From positions 665,767 to 729,766 of the forward strand of contig NZ_LMDN01000003.1 in assembly GCF_001425085.1 (NCBI RefSeq): 64,000 nucleotides of DNA, read 5' to 3'. Below, one piece after another: positions 36,947-47,746 of this stretch. The stretch's first letter is position 1, and each line of letters opens with the position of its first letter. A program made the translations under genes and the position numbers. The stretch comes from Leifsonia sp. Root4 (lineage in GTDB: Bacteria > Actinomycetota > Actinomycetes > Actinomycetales > Microbacteriaceae). The notes under the pieces are model-generated. The model searched no databases. It was not told where the DNA came from and was given only the letters and a program-made list of their open reading frames with translations.

Positions 36947-37519
36947 TCAGCGGGGAGCCAGCGCGGCGGCCAGCGGTCCGGCGAGCCAGTGCTCCAGCTG
37001 CCGCTGACCGCCGATCCGCACCAGCTGTAGCGGCGGCGCCTCGCGCTCGAGTCCCGGCACCACTCCGCGAAGCAGCGCGTGCGTCTTCATCTCCCAGCGG
37101 ATGATGTTCTCGTCCGGATTGGTGAAGAAACTGTGCAGCGGCCGCTCACGGTTCCCGTTCCAGAGCGTCTCCGCGCTGAAGCGGCGCCGGACCGTGCGCC
37201 GCAGCAGCCGGGGCAGGGCCACGCGACGCGGGTAGTCCATCCAGACAAGGGTGTCGGCGCGCGCGAGCATGCGGTCCTTCACCGTGTGGTACTGCCACTC
37301 GCTCACCCAGCGCTGCCCGGAGATCACGGCTTCGACGTCGCGTTCGAAGTCGGGCAGGACGCTCCACTCTGGGCCATGGTGCAACGAGTCGAGCTCGACG
37401 TAGGCGAACCCTGCGGCATCCGCCAGGCGCCTGCACAGCATGGTCTTGCCGACGCCCGTGACGCCGGCGACGAGCACCCGCTCAGGGATGTGCCGAAGCT
37501 GCGCCCGGAAATCGAGCAT
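36947..37519 (-). CDS. P-loop NTPase, adenylate-kinase/FlaR-like
   Basis: 190 aa. Walker A GVTGVGKTMLCRRLADA (19-35), FAYVELDSLHHGPEW (DxxxH as in topology-modulation/FlaR-like kinases), RWVSEWQYHTVKDRMLARADTLVWMDYPRRVALPRLLRRTVRR lid-like basic region. It is probably a small nucleotide or sugar kinase; substrate unknown. It follows ctaB by seven bases without a clear ribosome-binding site. Confidence 0.8.
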   Translation of the reverse strand: MLDFRAQLRHIPERVLVAGVTGVGKTMLCRRLADAAGFAYVELDSLHHGPEWSVLPDFERDVEAVISGQRWVSEWQYHTVKDRMLARADTLVWMDYPRRVALPRLLRRTVRRRFSAETLWNGNRERPLHSFFTNPDENIIRWEMKTHALLRGVVPGLEREAPPLQLVRIGGQRQLEHWLAGPLAAALAPR

Positions 37520-37526
37520 TGCACGC

Positions 37527-38447
37527 TTAGAAGGGCAGCAGCGGGTCGACGCCGACGGCGACGAAGAGCAGCGTCAGGTACGCGATTGAGCCGTGGAAGA
37601 CCCGCATGGGCGAGACCTCGCTGTGGCGGATCGCGTGGCTGTACAGGCGGTGGGTCTCGAAGATGAACCAGCCACCCGTCACCAGCGCGACGGCCGTGTA
37701 GAGCAGGCCCATGCCGGCAACAGGGACGAGCAGCAGGGAGCACGCGACGGTCGCCCACGCGTACAGGATCGTCTGCAGCCCGACCTGCGCGCGGCCACGC
37801 ACAACCGCGAGCATCGGCACGCCGGCCGCCTTGTAGTCGTCGCGGTACTTCATCGACAGCGGCCAGTAGTGCGGCGGCGTCCAGAGGAAGATGATCGCGA
37901 ACAGGATGATCGGGGGCCAGGTGATGTCGCCGGTCACGGCGGCCCAGCCGATGAGCACGGGCATGCAGCCGGCGACGCCGCCCCAGACGATGTTCTGGGC
38001 GGTGCGGCGCTTGAGGATCAGGCTGTAGAAGACGACGTAGAGCAGGATGGCGCCGAGCGAGAGCGCCGCGGCGAGCCAGTTGGTCGTGAGCCAGAGCCAG
38101 ATGATGGACGCAGCGCCCAGGCCGTAGGCGAAGACGAGGGCCTCGCGGTCACTCAGCTCCCCCGTGACGAGCGGCCGGTTCTTGGTCCGCTTCATCACGC
38201 GGTCGATGTCGCGGTCGATGTAACAGTTGAACGCCCCCGCGGATCCGGCGCTCATCGCGCCGCCGATCAGGGTCGCCAGCACGAGCCACAGGCTCGGGAT
38301 GCCGTTCTGCGCCAGAATCATCGTCGGAGCGGTGACAACGAGCAGCAATTCGATGACGCGCGGCTTCGTCAGCGCCCAGTAGGCCCGGAGCTTGCGCCGC
38401 AGATCGGGTCGCTGACTCTGGGTGCGATTCTCTAGTGCGACGTCCAT
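37527..38447 (-). CDS. ctaB: Protoheme IX farnesyltransferase (heme O synthase)
   Basis: 306 aa from the ATG at 38447 (AGAGGAG just upstream); a longer frame to 38522 runs through the promoter and is rejected. UbiA-type prenyltransferase with nine helices; the Mg-diphosphate motif is [20 protein letters not shown] (about 82-101), the second is [12 protein letters not shown]. It adds farnesyl to heme b, the step before CtaA, and is divergent from tkt as in many actinobacteria. Confidence 0.95.
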   Translation of the reverse strand: MDVALENRTQSQRPDLRRKLRAYWALTKPRVIELLLVVTAPTMILAQNGIPSLWLVLATLIGGAMSAGSAGAFNCYIDRDIDRVMKRTKNRPLVTGELSDREALVFAYGLGAASIIWLWLTTNWLAAALSLGAILLYVVFYSLILKRRTAQNIVWGGVAGCMPVLIGWAAVTGDITWPPIILFAIIFLWTPPHYWPLSMKYRDDYKAAGVPMLAVVRGRAQVGLQTILYAWATVACSLLLVPVAGMGLLYTAVALVTGGWFIFETHRLYSHAIRHSEVSPMRVFHGSIAYLTLLFVAVGVDPLLPF

Positions 38448-38716
38448 TGCTCCTCTTACAGCCGGGTTCTCAGCCAATTCTAGGCCACGAATGCATAACG
38501 GGTTGCAGCGAGCATTCGTCACATCACGGCATGTGGCTGAGTGCTGTCTCTATACTGAAGAAGCTCGCCGGTCTCCAGCGTGCGCACAAGGATTTCGGCC
38601 CGTCTGTGGCGAGTTGTGCACGTCGGGGATGAGCCAACGACGATTTCGGCGCGGCATACCTCAACGGGAGCAGGCGCGGAACGCGCTGCCCCAACGCTTA
38701 GAAGGGTCAGTATCCA
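38448..38716. other. Divergent promoter region of ctaB and tkt
   Basis: 269 bases, no gene. Minus-strand -10 TAGAAT at 38477-38482 serves ctaB with a short leader containing GAGGAG. Plus-strand -10 TATACT at 38551-38556 serves tkt and implies a ~155-nt leader. -35 elements are weak for both. Confidence 0.55.
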
Positions 38717-40810
38717 GTGGCAGATCTGCAATGGGATTCCATTGATAACAAGGCAGTTGACACCGCCCGCATTCTCGCGGCAGACGCAGTGGAGAAGGTC
38801 GGCAACGGCCACCCGGGAACGGCCATGAGCCTTGCCCCCGCCGCGTACCTCCTCTTTCAGAAGGTGATGCGCCGTGACCCGTCCGACCAGCACTGGCTCG
38901 GTCGCGACCGCTTCGTGCTCTCCGTCGGCCACAGCTCGCTGACCCAGTACGTACAGCTGTACCTCGGCGGCTACGGCCTCGAGCTTGACGACCTCAAGTC
39001 GTTGCGCACCTGGGGATCCAAGACCCCCGGCCACCCCGAGTTCGGGCACACCGACCACGTCGAGATCACCACCGGCCCGCTCGGCCAGGGCCTCGCCTCC
39101 GCCGTCGGTTTCGCCTACGCCGCCCGCTTCGAGCGCGGCCTGTTCGACCCGGATGCCGCCGCGGGCACGAGCCCGTTCGACCACTTCGTCTACGTGATCG
39201 CCGGCGATGGCGACCTGCAGGAGGGTGTCACCAGCGAGGCGTCATCGCTCGCGGGCCACCAGCAGCTCGGCAACCTCATCGCGATCTACGACAGCAACCA
39301 GATCTCCATCGAGGACGACACCCAGATCGCCTTCACCGAGGACGTTGCCAAGCGCTACGAGTCCTACGGCTGGCAGGTGCTCACCGTCGACTGGAAGAAG
39401 ACGGGCGAGTATGTCGAAGACATGATCGAGCTCAACGCCGCCATCGAGGCCGCCAAGGGCGAGACGGACAAGCCGAGCCTCATCGTGCTGAAGACCATCA
39501 TCGGATGGCCGAGCCCGAAGAAGCAGAACTCGGGCAAGATCCACGGTTCCGCACTCGGTGCAGACGAGCTTGCCGCCGTCAAGGAGGTGCTCGGCTTCGA
39601 TCCCGCCGAGAGCTTCGCCGTCTCCGACGAGGTCATCGCGCACACCCGCAAGGCCGTCGAGCGTGGCGCAGAGCAGCACGCCGAGTGGCAGAAGGGCTTC
39701 TCCGAGTGGGCAGCAGCGAACCCGGAGCGCAAGGTTCTCCTGGACCGCGTGCTCAGCGGCGAGCTTCCCGACGAGGCCGAGTCGGCCCTGCCCGTCTTCG
39801 AGGGGGGCACCTCTGTGTCGACCCGCGCGGCATCCGGCAAGGTCATCAACGCCCTCGCCGGCGTCATCCCCGAACTCTGGGGCGGCTCTGCCGACCTCGC
39901 CGAGTCGAACCTCACGACCATCAACGGTTCGGCCTCCTTCGTGCCGAGCGAGCACTCCACCCACGAGTGGACGGGCAACCCCTACGGGCGCGTGCTGCAC
40001 TTCGGCATCCGCGAGCACGCCATGGCGTCGATCATCAACGGCATCGTCCTGCACGGCAACACCCGCGCATTCGGCGGCACCTTCCTGATCTTCAGCGACT
40101 ACATGCGCCCGGCCGTCCGTCTGGCCGCCCTGATGAAGGTCCCGTCGATCTTCGTCTGGACTCACGACTCGGTCGCCCTGGGCGAGGACGGCCCGACCCA
40201 CCAGCCGATCGAGCAGCTCGCAACGCTGCGCGCGATCCCGGGTCTGGATGTCGTGCGCCCCGGTGACGCGAACGAGGTCAGCTACGCCTGGCTCGAGATC
40301 CTCAAGCGTCGCGGTGGTCCGGCCGGTATCGCGCTGACCCGCCAGAACATCCCCGTGTTCGAGCGTGGAGACGGCGAAGCATCCGGTGACGTGCTGGCCT
40401 CGGCCACGAACGTCGCCAAGGGTGCATACGTGCTCGCGGATGCCGCAAACGGCTCCCCCGACGTCATCATCATCGCCACCGGCTCCGAGGTGCAGCTTGC
40501 CCTCGCCGCCCGCGAGGAGCTCAAGGCCGATGGCGTTCACGCCCGCGTCGTCTCGGCTCCCAGCCTCGAGTGGTTCCAGGAGCAGCCCGCCGAGTACCGC
40601 GACTCGGTTCTGCCGAAGAATGTCACGGCCCGGGTATCGGTTGAGGCCGGTCTGGCGTTGACATGGAATAGCTACATCGGAGACCAGGGTCGCGCCGTGT
40701 CGATCGAGCACTACGGTGCATCGGCCGACTACCAGACACTCTTCACCAAGTTCGGTATCACGACCGAAGCCGTCGTTGCCGCCGCCAAGGAATCGATCGC
40801 GTCGGCGTAA
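38717..40810 (+). CDS. tkt: Transketolase
   Basis: 697 aa thiamine diphosphate enzyme of the non-oxidative pentose phosphate pathway. [18 protein letters not shown] (about 23-40), [24 protein letters not shown] plus [17 protein letters not shown] form the ThDP/Mg site; [19 protein letters not shown] is the second conserved stretch. GTG start at 38717, with AGAAGGG ahead of it. First of tkt-tal-pgi-zwf-opcA-pgl. Confidence 0.97.
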   Translation: MADLQWDSIDNKAVDTARILAADAVEKVGNGHPGTAMSLAPAAYLLFQKVMRRDPSDQHWLGRDRFVLSVGHSSLTQYVQLYLGGYGLELDDLKSLRTWGSKTPGHPEFGHTDHVEITTGPLGQGLASAVGFAYAARFERGLFDPDAAAGTSPFDHFVYVIAGDGDLQEGVTSEASSLAGHQQLGNLIAIYDSNQISIEDDTQIAFTEDVAKRYESYGWQVLTVDWKKTGEYVEDMIELNAAIEAAKGETDKPSLIVLKTIIGWPSPKKQNSGKIHGSALGADELAAVKEVLGFDPAESFAVSDEVIAHTRKAVERGAEQHAEWQKGFSEWAAANPERKVLLDRVLSGELPDEAESALPVFEGGTSVSTRAASGKVINALAGVIPELWGGSADLAESNLTTINGSASFVPSEHSTHEWTGNPYGRVLHFGIREHAMASIINGIVLHGNTRAFGGTFLIFSDYMRPAVRLAALMKVPSIFVWTHDSVALGEDGPTHQPIEQLATLRAIPGLDVVRPGDANEVSYAWLEILKRRGGPAGIALTRQNIPVFERGDGEASGDVLASATNVAKGAYVLADAANGSPDVIIIATGSEVQLALAAREELKADGVHARVVSAPSLEWFQEQPAEYRDSVLPKNVTARVSVEAGLALTWNSYIGDQGRAVSIEHYGASADYQTLFTKFGITTEAVVAAAKESIASA

Positions 40811-40835
40811 GCCGCGCAAAGGAGTATTGAACACA

Positions 40836-41948
40836 ATGACTGAAGCAACTCCCCTCGCCCAGCTGTCCGCGGCCGGCGTCAGCATCTGGCTCGACGACCT
40901 CTCGCGTGAGCGCATCGTCTCCGGTGGCCTGCAGAAGCTGATCGACGAGAAGAACGTCGTCGGCGTCACCACGAACCCGACGATCTTCGCCAGCGCGCTG
41001 GCGAACGGCCACGCCTACGAGGCGCAGGTCGCCGAGCTCGCGGCATCCGGCGCCAGCGTCGACGAGGCGGTCTTCGAGATCACCACGCGCGACGTCGCCG
41101 ACGCGAGCGACATCTTCCGCCCGGTCTACGACGCCAGCAACGGTGTCGACGGCCGCGTGTCGATCGAGGTCGAGCCCGGCCTCGCCCACGACGCAGCCGG
41201 CACCATCGCCCAGGCCAAGCAGCTCTGGGCCAAGGTCGACCGCGCCAACGCGATGATCAAGATCCCGGCGACCATCGCCGGCCTCGAGGCCATCACCGAG
41301 ACGATCGCCGCGGGCATCAGCGTCAACGTGACCCTCATCTTCAGCCTGGCCCGCCACCAGCAGGTCATCGACGCCTACATCGCCGGACTCGAGAAGGCCA
41401 AGGCCGCCGGTCACGACCTCTCCACGATCCACTCGGTCGCCTCCTTCTTCGTGTCGCGCGTCGACACCGAGATCAACAACCGTCTCGACGCGATCGGCAG
41501 CGACGAGGCCATCGCACTGAAGAGCAAGGCCGGCGTCGCCAACGCGCAGCTCGCCTACGACGTCTTCATCAAGGCATTCGAGACCGAGCGCGCGGCCGCA
41601 CTGCTCGCCGCCGGCGCCAACGCGCAGCGCCCGCTCTGGGCCTCGACCGGCGTCAAGGACCCGAGCCTGCCCGACACGCTCTACGTGACCAACCTGGTCG
41701 CGGCGAACGTCGTCAACACCATGCCGGAGAAGACGATGGAGGCGACGTTCGACCACGGCGTCATCACCGGCGACACCGTCACAGGCTCCTACGCCGACGC
41801 TCAGGGCGTTCTCGACGCGCTTGCAGCACTCGGCGTCTCCTACGACGAGGTCACCGAGCTGCTCGAGTCCGAGGGCGTCTCCAAGTTCATCATCTCGTGG
41901 GGCGAACTGCTCGAGACGGTCAAGGTCGCCCTCGAGGCAGCCAAGTGA
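40836..41948 (+). CDS. tal: Transaldolase
   Basis: 370 aa, the longer actinobacterial form. ATG at 40836 with AAAGGAG upstream. The Schiff-base lysine is in [15 protein letters not shown] (about residue 144); [23 protein letters not shown] and [21 protein letters not shown] are family blocks. It transfers dihydroxyacetone units between sugar phosphates. Overlaps pgi by GTGA. Confidence 0.96.
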   Translation: MTEATPLAQLSAAGVSIWLDDLSRERIVSGGLQKLIDEKNVVGVTTNPTIFASALANGHAYEAQVAELAASGASVDEAVFEITTRDVADASDIFRPVYDASNGVDGRVSIEVEPGLAHDAAGTIAQAKQLWAKVDRANAMIKIPATIAGLEAITETIAAGISVNVTLIFSLARHQQVIDAYIAGLEKAKAAGHDLSTIHSVASFFVSRVDTEINNRLDAIGSDEAIALKSKAGVANAQLAYDVFIKAFETERAAALLAAGANAQRPLWASTGVKDPSLPDTLYVTNLVAANVVNTMPEKTMEATFDHGVITGDTVTGSYADAQGVLDALAALGVSYDEVTELLESEGVSKFIISWGELLETVKVALEAAK

Positions 41949-43549
41949 CCATCAGCATCGCGGTGAGCGGCGCGGCAGCAGATGCTGTGCGCCGCCACCT
42001 CGGCGCCCTCGTCGCCGATGAGGTCGCGTCCGGGATCACCGCGTTGAACCCGACGCTGTGGGGCCCGGACGCCGAGGCCGAGTCGGCGATCCGACTCGGC
42101 TGGACCGAGTCCGTCGCGATCTCGCGCCCCTTGGTCCCCGAGATCGTCGCCCTGCGCGACGAGCTGCGCGCCCAGGGCGTCAGTCACATCGCCCTCGCGG
42201 GCATGGGCGGCTCCTCGCTGGCCCCGGAGGTCATCACCAGGACGATGGGCGTCGAGCTCACCGTCCTCGACTCCACCGACCCCGGCCAGGTCCTCGCGGC
42301 CCTGAACGACCGCCTCAGCGAGACGGCGATCGTCGTCTCCTCCAAGTCCGGTTCGACCGTCGAGACCGCCAGCCAGCGTCGCGTGTTCGAGAAAGCATTC
42401 GCGGATGCCGGCATCGACCCCGTCACCCGCGTCATCGTCGTCACCGACCCCGGTTCGCCGCTGGACGTCTCGGCCAGAGCCGCCGGCTACCGTGTGTTCA
42501 ACGCGGATGCGAACGTCGGTGGCCGCTACTCGGCGCTGACCGCGTTCGGCCTCGTGCCGTCCGGCCTCGCCGGCGTCGACATCGCGCAGCTCCTCGACGA
42601 GGCGGAGGCGATCTCGCTCCCCCTCGCCGTCGACAGCGAGGAGAACCCCGGACTCATCCTGGGTGCCGCGATCGCAGGAACGTCGCCGCTGCGCGACAAG
42701 CTCGGCCTGCTCGCGGACGGAACGCACATCGTCGGTCTGCCCGACTGGGTCGAGCAGCTGATCGCTGAGTCGACCGGCAAGCTCGGCACCGGCCTGCTCC
42801 CCGTCGTCCTCGATGAGGATGCAGCGGAGATCACGGCGGATCTCGATGACTTCCTGCTCGTCCGCCTGGTCGACGAGGCCGGTCACGAGCTCTTCCCCGG
42901 CGGAGACGCCAACGAGGTGCGTGTGAGCGGAACGCTCGGCGCGCAGTTCCTCGTCTGGGAGTATGCGACCGTCGTCGCGGGTCGCCTGCTCGGCATCAAC
43001 CCCTTCGACCAGCCAGACGTCGAATCGGCCAAGATTGCCACCCGTGGCCTTCTGGACGCACGCCCGGAGCCCGCTCCGGCCGCCTTCGTCTCCGAGGGCA
43101 TCGAGGTGCGCGGCACCCCGGAGGTCATCGGAGCGGCCAGCGACCTGCAGTCGGCGATCGACGTGCTGATCGAGGAGGTGCCGGAGGACGGCTACATCTC
43201 GATTCAGGCATATGTCGATCGTCTGGCTCTGCCGCAGCTCGCCGAGCTCCGCGCGATCCTCGCCGAACGCAGCGGACGCCCGGTCACCTTCGGCTGGGGA
43301 CCCCGGTTCCTGCACTCGACCGGCCAGTTCCACAAGGGCGGTCCGGCGGTCGGCGCATTCCTGCAGATCCTCGCCACCCCGGCGGAGGACCTGGAGATCC
43401 CCGAGAGCCCGTTCACCTTCGGTGAGCTCATCCAGGCCCAGGCCAGTGGAGACGCCAGCGTGCTGGCGGCCCACGGACGCCCCGTCCTCACTCTCACGCT
43501 GACGGATGCCGCGGCAAACGTGAGCACCCTGTTCGACGCCGCCCGCTAA
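41945..43549 (+). CDS. pgi: Glucose-6-phosphate isomerase
   Basis: 534 aa, GTG start at 41945 within the tal stop. SIS-domain isomerase interconverting glucose-6-P and fructose-6-[18 protein letters not shown] and [24 protein letters not shown] are the phosphate-binding motifs. This version follows tal directly, and resembles the isomerase half of fused Tal-Pgi proteins known in other actinobacteria. Confidence 0.94.
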   Translation: MTISIAVSGAAADAVRRHLGALVADEVASGITALNPTLWGPDAEAESAIRLGWTESVAISRPLVPEIVALRDELRAQGVSHIALAGMGGSSLAPEVITRTMGVELTVLDSTDPGQVLAALNDRLSETAIVVSSKSGSTVETASQRRVFEKAFADAGIDPVTRVIVVTDPGSPLDVSARAAGYRVFNADANVGGRYSALTAFGLVPSGLAGVDIAQLLDEAEAISLPLAVDSEENPGLILGAAIAGTSPLRDKLGLLADGTHIVGLPDWVEQLIAESTGKLGTGLLPVVLDEDAAEITADLDDFLLVRLVDEAGHELFPGGDANEVRVSGTLGAQFLVWEYATVVAGRLLGINPFDQPDVESAKIATRGLLDARPEPAPAAFVSEGIEVRGTPEVIGAASDLQSAIDVLIEEVPEDGYISIQAYVDRLALPQLAELRAILAERSGRPVTFGWGPRFLHSTGQFHKGGPAVGAFLQILATPAEDLEIPESPFTFGELIQAQASGDASVLAAHGRPVLTLTLTDAAANVSTLFDAAR

Positions 43550-43585
43550 ACGCGAGCACTCCATCTCATCTCTTCGAGGAGCTTC

Positions 43586-45127
43586 ATGGCACCGGTGAAC
43601 ATCACCGCGGATTCCAACCCACTGCGGTCGCCGGCCGACTACCGCTTGAACCGCATCGCCGGTCCAAGCGGGCTCATCATCTTCGGCGTGACAGGCGATC
43701 TGTCCCGCAAGAAGCTGATGCCGGCCGTCTACGACCTGGCGAACCGCGGCCTGCTGCCGCCCGGCTTCGGTCTCGTCGGCTTCGCCAGACGCGACTGGGC
43801 CGACCAGGACTTCATGCAGGTCGTGCACGATGCCGTCAAGGAGCATGCACGCACCGAGTTCCGTGAGGAAGTCTGGCAGCAGCTGGCGCAGGGAATCCGT
43901 TTCGTCCCCGGCACCTTCGATGATGAGAATGCGTTCGCGCAGCTCAAGGAGACGATCGACGAGCTGGATCGAGAGCGTGGAACCATGGGCAACCATGCGT
44001 TCTACCTCTCGATCCCGCCGAAGGCGTTCCCCCAGGTCACCGAGCAGCTGAGCAAATCCGGCCTGGCCGCCGGCAAGGACGGCGCCTGGCGTCGCGTGGT
44101 GATCGAGAAGCCGTTCGGCAGCGACCTGAAGACGGCGCGCGAGCTGAACGCGGTCGTCGAGTCGGTCTTCCCGGCCGACTCGGTGTTCCGCATCGACCAC
44201 TACCTCGGCAAGGAGACCGTCCAGAACATCCTGGCGCTCCGCTTCGCCAATCAGCTCTACGAGCCGATCTGGAACGCCAACTACGTCGACCACGTGCAGA
44301 TCACCATGGCCGAGGACATCGGCGTCGGTGGGCGTGCGGGCTACTACGACGGAATCGGCGCGGCCCGCGATGTCATCCAGAACCACCTGCTGCAGCTGCT
44401 CGCCCTCACCGCGATGGAGGAACCGATCTCCTTCGACGCCTCGGCGCTCCGCGCCGAGAAGGAGAAGGTGCTCGCCGCCGTTCGTCTGCCGGAGGATCTC
44501 GGCACGGGAACGGCCAGGGGCCAGTACGGCGGCGGTTGGCAGGGCGGCGAGAAGGTTCTCGGCTTCCTCGATGAGGACGGCATGAACCCGGAGTCGCTGA
44601 CCGAGACCTACGCGGCCATGAAGCTGACCATCGGCACCCGCCGCTGGGCGGGCGTTCCGTTCTATCTGCGGGCAGGCAAGCGCCTCGGCCGCCGTGTGAC
44701 CGAGATCGCCGTCGTGTTCAAGCGCGCCCCACAGCAGCTCTTCGCCGACAGTCAGACCTCCGAACTCGGCCAGAACGCCCTCGTCATCCGCGTTCAGCCC
44801 GATGAGGGTGTCACGATCCGCTTCGGCTCCAAGGTTCCCGGCGCCGGCATGCAGGTGCGCGACGTCACCATGGACTTCGGCTACGGCCACGCCTTCACCG
44901 AGGCGAGCCCTGAGGCGTATGAGCGCCTCATCCTCGACGTGCTCCTCGGCGACCCGCCCCTCTTCCCCCGGCACGAAGAGGTCGAGCTCTCCTGGAAGAT
45001 CCTCGACCCGATCGAGGAGTTCTGGGAGACCCAGGGCCAGCCCGAACAGTACAGCCCCGGCAGCTGGGGTCCCAGCTCGGCCGATGAACTTCTGGCCCGC
45101 GACGGCCGTGTCTGGAGGCGTCCATGA
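43586..45127 (+). CDS. zwf: Glucose-6-phosphate 1-dehydrogenase
   Basis: 513 aa. First oxidative step of the pentose phosphate pathway, NADP-dependent. IIFGVTGDLSRKKLMPAVY nucleotide motif near residue 30 and RIDHYLGKETVQNILALRF with the substrate Lys/His. GAGGAG before the ATG. Overlaps opcA by ATGA. Confidence 0.97.
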   Translation: MAPVNITADSNPLRSPADYRLNRIAGPSGLIIFGVTGDLSRKKLMPAVYDLANRGLLPPGFGLVGFARRDWADQDFMQVVHDAVKEHARTEFREEVWQQLAQGIRFVPGTFDDENAFAQLKETIDELDRERGTMGNHAFYLSIPPKAFPQVTEQLSKSGLAAGKDGAWRRVVIEKPFGSDLKTARELNAVVESVFPADSVFRIDHYLGKETVQNILALRFANQLYEPIWNANYVDHVQITMAEDIGVGGRAGYYDGIGAARDVIQNHLLQLLALTAMEEPISFDASALRAEKEKVLAAVRLPEDLGTGTARGQYGGGWQGGEKVLGFLDEDGMNPESLTETYAAMKLTIGTRRWAGVPFYLRAGKRLGRRVTEIAVVFKRAPQQLFADSQTSELGQNALVIRVQPDEGVTIRFGSKVPGAGMQVRDVTMDFGYGHAFTEASPEAYERLILDVLLGDPPLFPRHEEVELSWKILDPIEEFWETQGQPEQYSPGSWGPSSADELLARDGRVWRRP

Positions 45128-46080
45128 TCATCGATCTGCCCAACACCACCATCAGCCAGGTCTCCAAGGCCCTCGTCAAGATGCGCGAGGAGAACGGCGT
45201 CGTCGCCCTCGGTCGCGTACTGACACTGATCATCTCGGCGTCAACGGGAACGGAGGAGGTGGCCATCGAGGCCGCCAACGACGCGTCCCGTGAGCACCCG
45301 ATGCGGGTGCTCGTCGTGTGCGCCAACCCCGACTCCGCCCTCGAGGCCCGCCTCGATGCCGAGATCCGCGTCGGCGGCGACGCCGGCGCGAGCGAGGTCA
45401 TCATCCTGCGCGCCAGCGGAGAAGCGGCCAGCGACGAGCAGAGCCTCGTCATGGGACTGCTGCTGCCCGATGCCCCCGTGGTCACCTGGTGGCCAGGCGC
45501 CGCACCGGTCGTGCCGGGCCGCGCACCGCTCGGCCGCATCGCGCACCGTCGCATCACGGATGCCTCGGCGCAGCCCGACCCGCAGGCGGCGCTCGCGCAG
45601 CTCGCCGAGAACTACATGCCGGGAGACATCGACTTCGCCTGGACCCGCCTGACGCTGTGGCGCGCCCAGCTGGCCGCCGTCCTCGACCAGCCGCCGTACT
45701 CCCCCGTCACCTCCGTGCACGTCGAGGGCAGCGACGACTCACCGTCGACGACGTTGCTCAGCGCATGGCTGCACTCGGCGCTCGAGGCGCCGACCGCGTA
45801 CGTGCTGACCCCGGGAGCGACATCGCACGGCATCCACAGCGTGCGCATGGAACGCTCGACGGGCGCGATCGACCTCACCCGCTCCGTGGCCGGTGTCGCC
45901 GTGCTGACCCAGCCGGAGCAGCCGACGCACAGCCTCGCCCTGCCCCGCCGCAATCTGCGTGATTGCCTGGCCGACGAGCTCCGCCGCCTCGACCCGGACG
46001 AGCTCTACGGACAGGTCATCACGGTTGCTCTCGCTAGACTCGGTGCATCACAGCCGATCACGACGGGAAGCGCCGCATGA
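45124..46080 (+). CDS. opcA: Glucose-6-phosphate dehydrogenase assembly protein OpcA
   Basis: 318 aa. Actinobacterial and cyanobacterial OpcA, needed for active oligomeric Zwf and, in mycobacteria and corynebacteria, tied to redox control. MIIDLPNTTISQVSKALVKMREENGVVALGRVLTLII is the signature start; DAPVVTWWPGAAP and LASQLADELRRLDPDE-like end (LRDCLADELRRLDPDELY) fit. Coupled on both sides by ATGA overlaps. Confidence 0.95.
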   Translation: MIIDLPNTTISQVSKALVKMREENGVVALGRVLTLIISASTGTEEVAIEAANDASREHPMRVLVVCANPDSALEARLDAEIRVGGDAGASEVIILRASGEAASDEQSLVMGLLLPDAPVVTWWPGAAPVVPGRAPLGRIAHRRITDASAQPDPQAALAQLAENYMPGDIDFAWTRLTLWRAQLAAVLDQPPYSPVTSVHVEGSDDSPSTTLLSAWLHSALEAPTAYVLTPGATSHGIHSVRMERSTGAIDLTRSVAGVAVLTQPEQPTHSLALPRRNLRDCLADELRRLDPDELYGQVITVALARLGASQPITTGSAA

Positions 46081-46847
46081 CCAATGAACGCCGGGTGCTC
46101 GTGCACCCTGACAAGCAGGCACTTGCCGGCTCTGTCGCCGCTCGATTCATCACCAAGACGCTCGACATCCTCGACGACCTCGGCAGCGCGAACATCGTGC
46201 TGACGGGCGGCTCGATGGGCTCGGGCGTGCTTGCCGCCGTCAATGAGTCCAGTGCGCGCGACACGCTCGACTGGTCCCGCATCCACTTCTGGTGGGGCGA
46301 CGAGCGCTGGCTCCCGGCCGGCGATCCGGAGCGCAACGACCAGCAGGCCTTCGACGCGCTGCTCAGCCACATCGACATTCCTGCCGAGAACATTCACCGC
46401 TTCCCGGCCTCCGATGGCGCCCTCGACCTGGACGCGGCGGCGGACTCCTACGCCGCCGAGCTCGCCGCCCACGCCGACGAGGGCTCTGAGCTCCCGCGTC
46501 TCGACATCACCTTCCTCGGTGTCGGGCCGGACGGGCACGTCGCATCGCTGTTCCCGCACCGCTCCGGCATCCAGGTGAACGACCGCTCGGTGATCGCCGT
46601 GCGCAATTCGCCGAAGCCCCCCGCGGAGCGCCTCAGCCTGACACGTCCGGTGCTGAACCACTCGGACCGCGTCTGGATGGTCCTCGCCGGGTCCGACAAG
46701 GCGTCGGCGCTCGGTCTGGCCCTGGCCGGAGCGAGTCGTGACGAGGTTCCGGCGGGTGGGATCAAGGGGCGCAAGCGCACCGTGTTCTTCATCGACCGTG
46801 ACGCCGCGGCCGAGGTCCCCGAGTCGCTCATCGCTCCCTCATACTGA
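46077..46847 (+). CDS. pgl: 6-phosphogluconolactonase
   Basis: 256 aa. Hydrolyses the lactone made by Zwf. NIVLTGGSMGSGVLAAVN, HFWWGDERWLPAGDPERN and DITFLGVGPDGHVASLFPH are the family motifs. ATGA overlap with opcA; last gene before a strong terminator. gnd is not in this operon. Confidence 0.95.
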   Translation: MTNERRVLVHPDKQALAGSVAARFITKTLDILDDLGSANIVLTGGSMGSGVLAAVNESSARDTLDWSRIHFWWGDERWLPAGDPERNDQQAFDALLSHIDIPAENIHRFPASDGALDLDAAADSYAAELAAHADEGSELPRLDITFLGVGPDGHVASLFPHRSGIQVNDRSVIAVRNSPKPPAERLSLTRPVLNHSDRVWMVLAGSDKASALGLALAGASRDEVPAGGIKGRKRTVFFIDRDAAAEVPESLIAPSY

Positions 46848-46860
46848 GTACGGCAACAAG

Positions 46861-46890
46861 AAAGCCCCAGCCGGCTCGGCTGGGGCTTTT
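46861..46890. terminator. Bidirectional terminator between pgl and rbpA
   Basis: 12-bp perfect stem AAAGCCCCAGCC / GGCTGGGGCTTT (46861-46872, 46878-46889), loop GGCTC, TTTT after it. Confidence 0.9.
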
Positions 46891-46930
46891 CTGTTGTAGA
46901 CAGCAGTTGATGCTGGCTAGCTGGTGCTGA

Positions 46931-47299
46931 CTAGTTGGTGCTGGAGACCTTGCCCCGGCGCACGCGAAGCTGCTCAAGCGCCTCTTCGAGGAGCTGCTCA
47001 GCCTCTTCCTCAGTACGACGCTCCTTCACGTATGCGAGGTGCGTCTTGTACGGCTCGAGCTTCGCCAGCGACGGCGGGTTCTCCTTGTCGCGGCCGGCCG
47101 GAAGACCAGACTGCGGAGAGTCGATCGTCAGTGGAATCTCTTCGTCGGGCAGGATCGCCGAGAAGTAGCGGATGGTCTCGTTGCCGAGAGCATCCCAATA
47201 TGAAACGGCCACGCGGTCCGCGTGGTACCCGCGGTCCTGTTCGCCCATGGGGCCGGCGCCGACGCGCGATCCCCGAATTGCACTGCCACCCGATGCCAT
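46931..47299 (-). CDS. rbpA: RNA polymerase-binding protein RbpA
   Basis: 122 aa actinobacterial factor that binds group 1 and some group 2 sigma factors and stabilises the open complex. The Arg-rich N-terminus (RGSRVGAGPMGEQDRG), central core VSYWDALGNETIRYFS and the C-terminal helical THLAYVKERRTEEEAEQLLEEALEQL sigma-interaction domain are present. GGAGG precedes the ATG. Confidence 0.96.
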   Translation of the reverse strand: MASGGSAIRGSRVGAGPMGEQDRGYHADRVAVSYWDALGNETIRYFSAILPDEEIPLTIDSPQSGLPAGRDKENPPSLAKLEPYKTHLAYVKERRTEEEAEQLLEEALEQLRVRRGKVSSTN

Positions 47300-47373
47300 G
47301 GCTGCCTCCGCTGCTGTGTTGAATGGAGCTGTGAAATGTTGCTGTGTGGTGGTGCCGCAGAGGCGGCACCGTG

Positions 47374-47625
47374 TTAGAGCCCTGTGTCGAACTTGGTGAT
47401 CAGGCCGAGCACGATGATGCTCGAGACCCAGACGAGACCGAGGATGACGGTGATCCGGTTGAGGTTGCGCTCCGCAACACCCGATGCACCGAGGTTGCTG
47501 GTCATGCCGCCACCGAACATGTCGGAGAGACCGCCGCCGCGACCCTTGTGCAGCAAGATCAGCATGGTCAGCAGCAGGCTCGTCAAACCGAGAATGACCT
47601 GCATTACTACCTGGAGAATTTCCAC
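47374..47625 (-). CDS. secG: Protein translocase subunit SecG
   Basis: 83 aa, two transmembrane helices (about 5-25 and 58-80) with LLHKGRGGGLSDMFGGGMTS between them. GTG start with GAAAGG six bases upstream. Last of the gap-pgk-tpiA-secG series, a common order in actinobacteria. Confidence 0.95.
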   Translation of the reverse strand: MEILQVVMQVILGLTSLLLTMLILLHKGRGGGLSDMFGGGMTSNLGASGVAERNLNRITVILGLVWVSSIIVLGLITKFDTGL

Positions 47626-47676
47626 GAGAAACCTTTCACAATGCGAAGCAGGAACGCCGCGCCAAGACCACAGACA

Positions 47677-47682
47677 AGTATA
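47677..47682 (-). promoter_or_regulatory. Candidate -10 for secG
   Basis: TATACT on the minus strand, directly after the hairpin that follows tpiA; leader about 45 nt. Confidence 0.45.
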
Positions 47683-47683
47683 G

Positions 47684-47720
47684 CCCGGCGCGGCGCCCGA
47701 TCATCGGATGCCGCGCCGGG
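47684..47720 (-). terminator. GC-rich hairpin between tpiA and secG
   Basis: 11-bp stem CCCGGCGCGGC/complement (47684-47694, 47710-47720), 15-base loop, followed on the minus strand by CTATACTTGTCTG. Possible terminator for the glycolytic operon. Confidence 0.55.
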
Positions 47721-47746
47721 GCCGTTGTCGTTCCGACCGTTTCGGC

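Noticed and set aside
41840-44974. A 1044-codon open frame antisense to tal, pgi and zwf
   Set aside because: It is the mirror of third-position GC bias: composition is Asp/Glu/Val/Arg-rich without any domain, and the plus strand carries three well-conserved enzymes.
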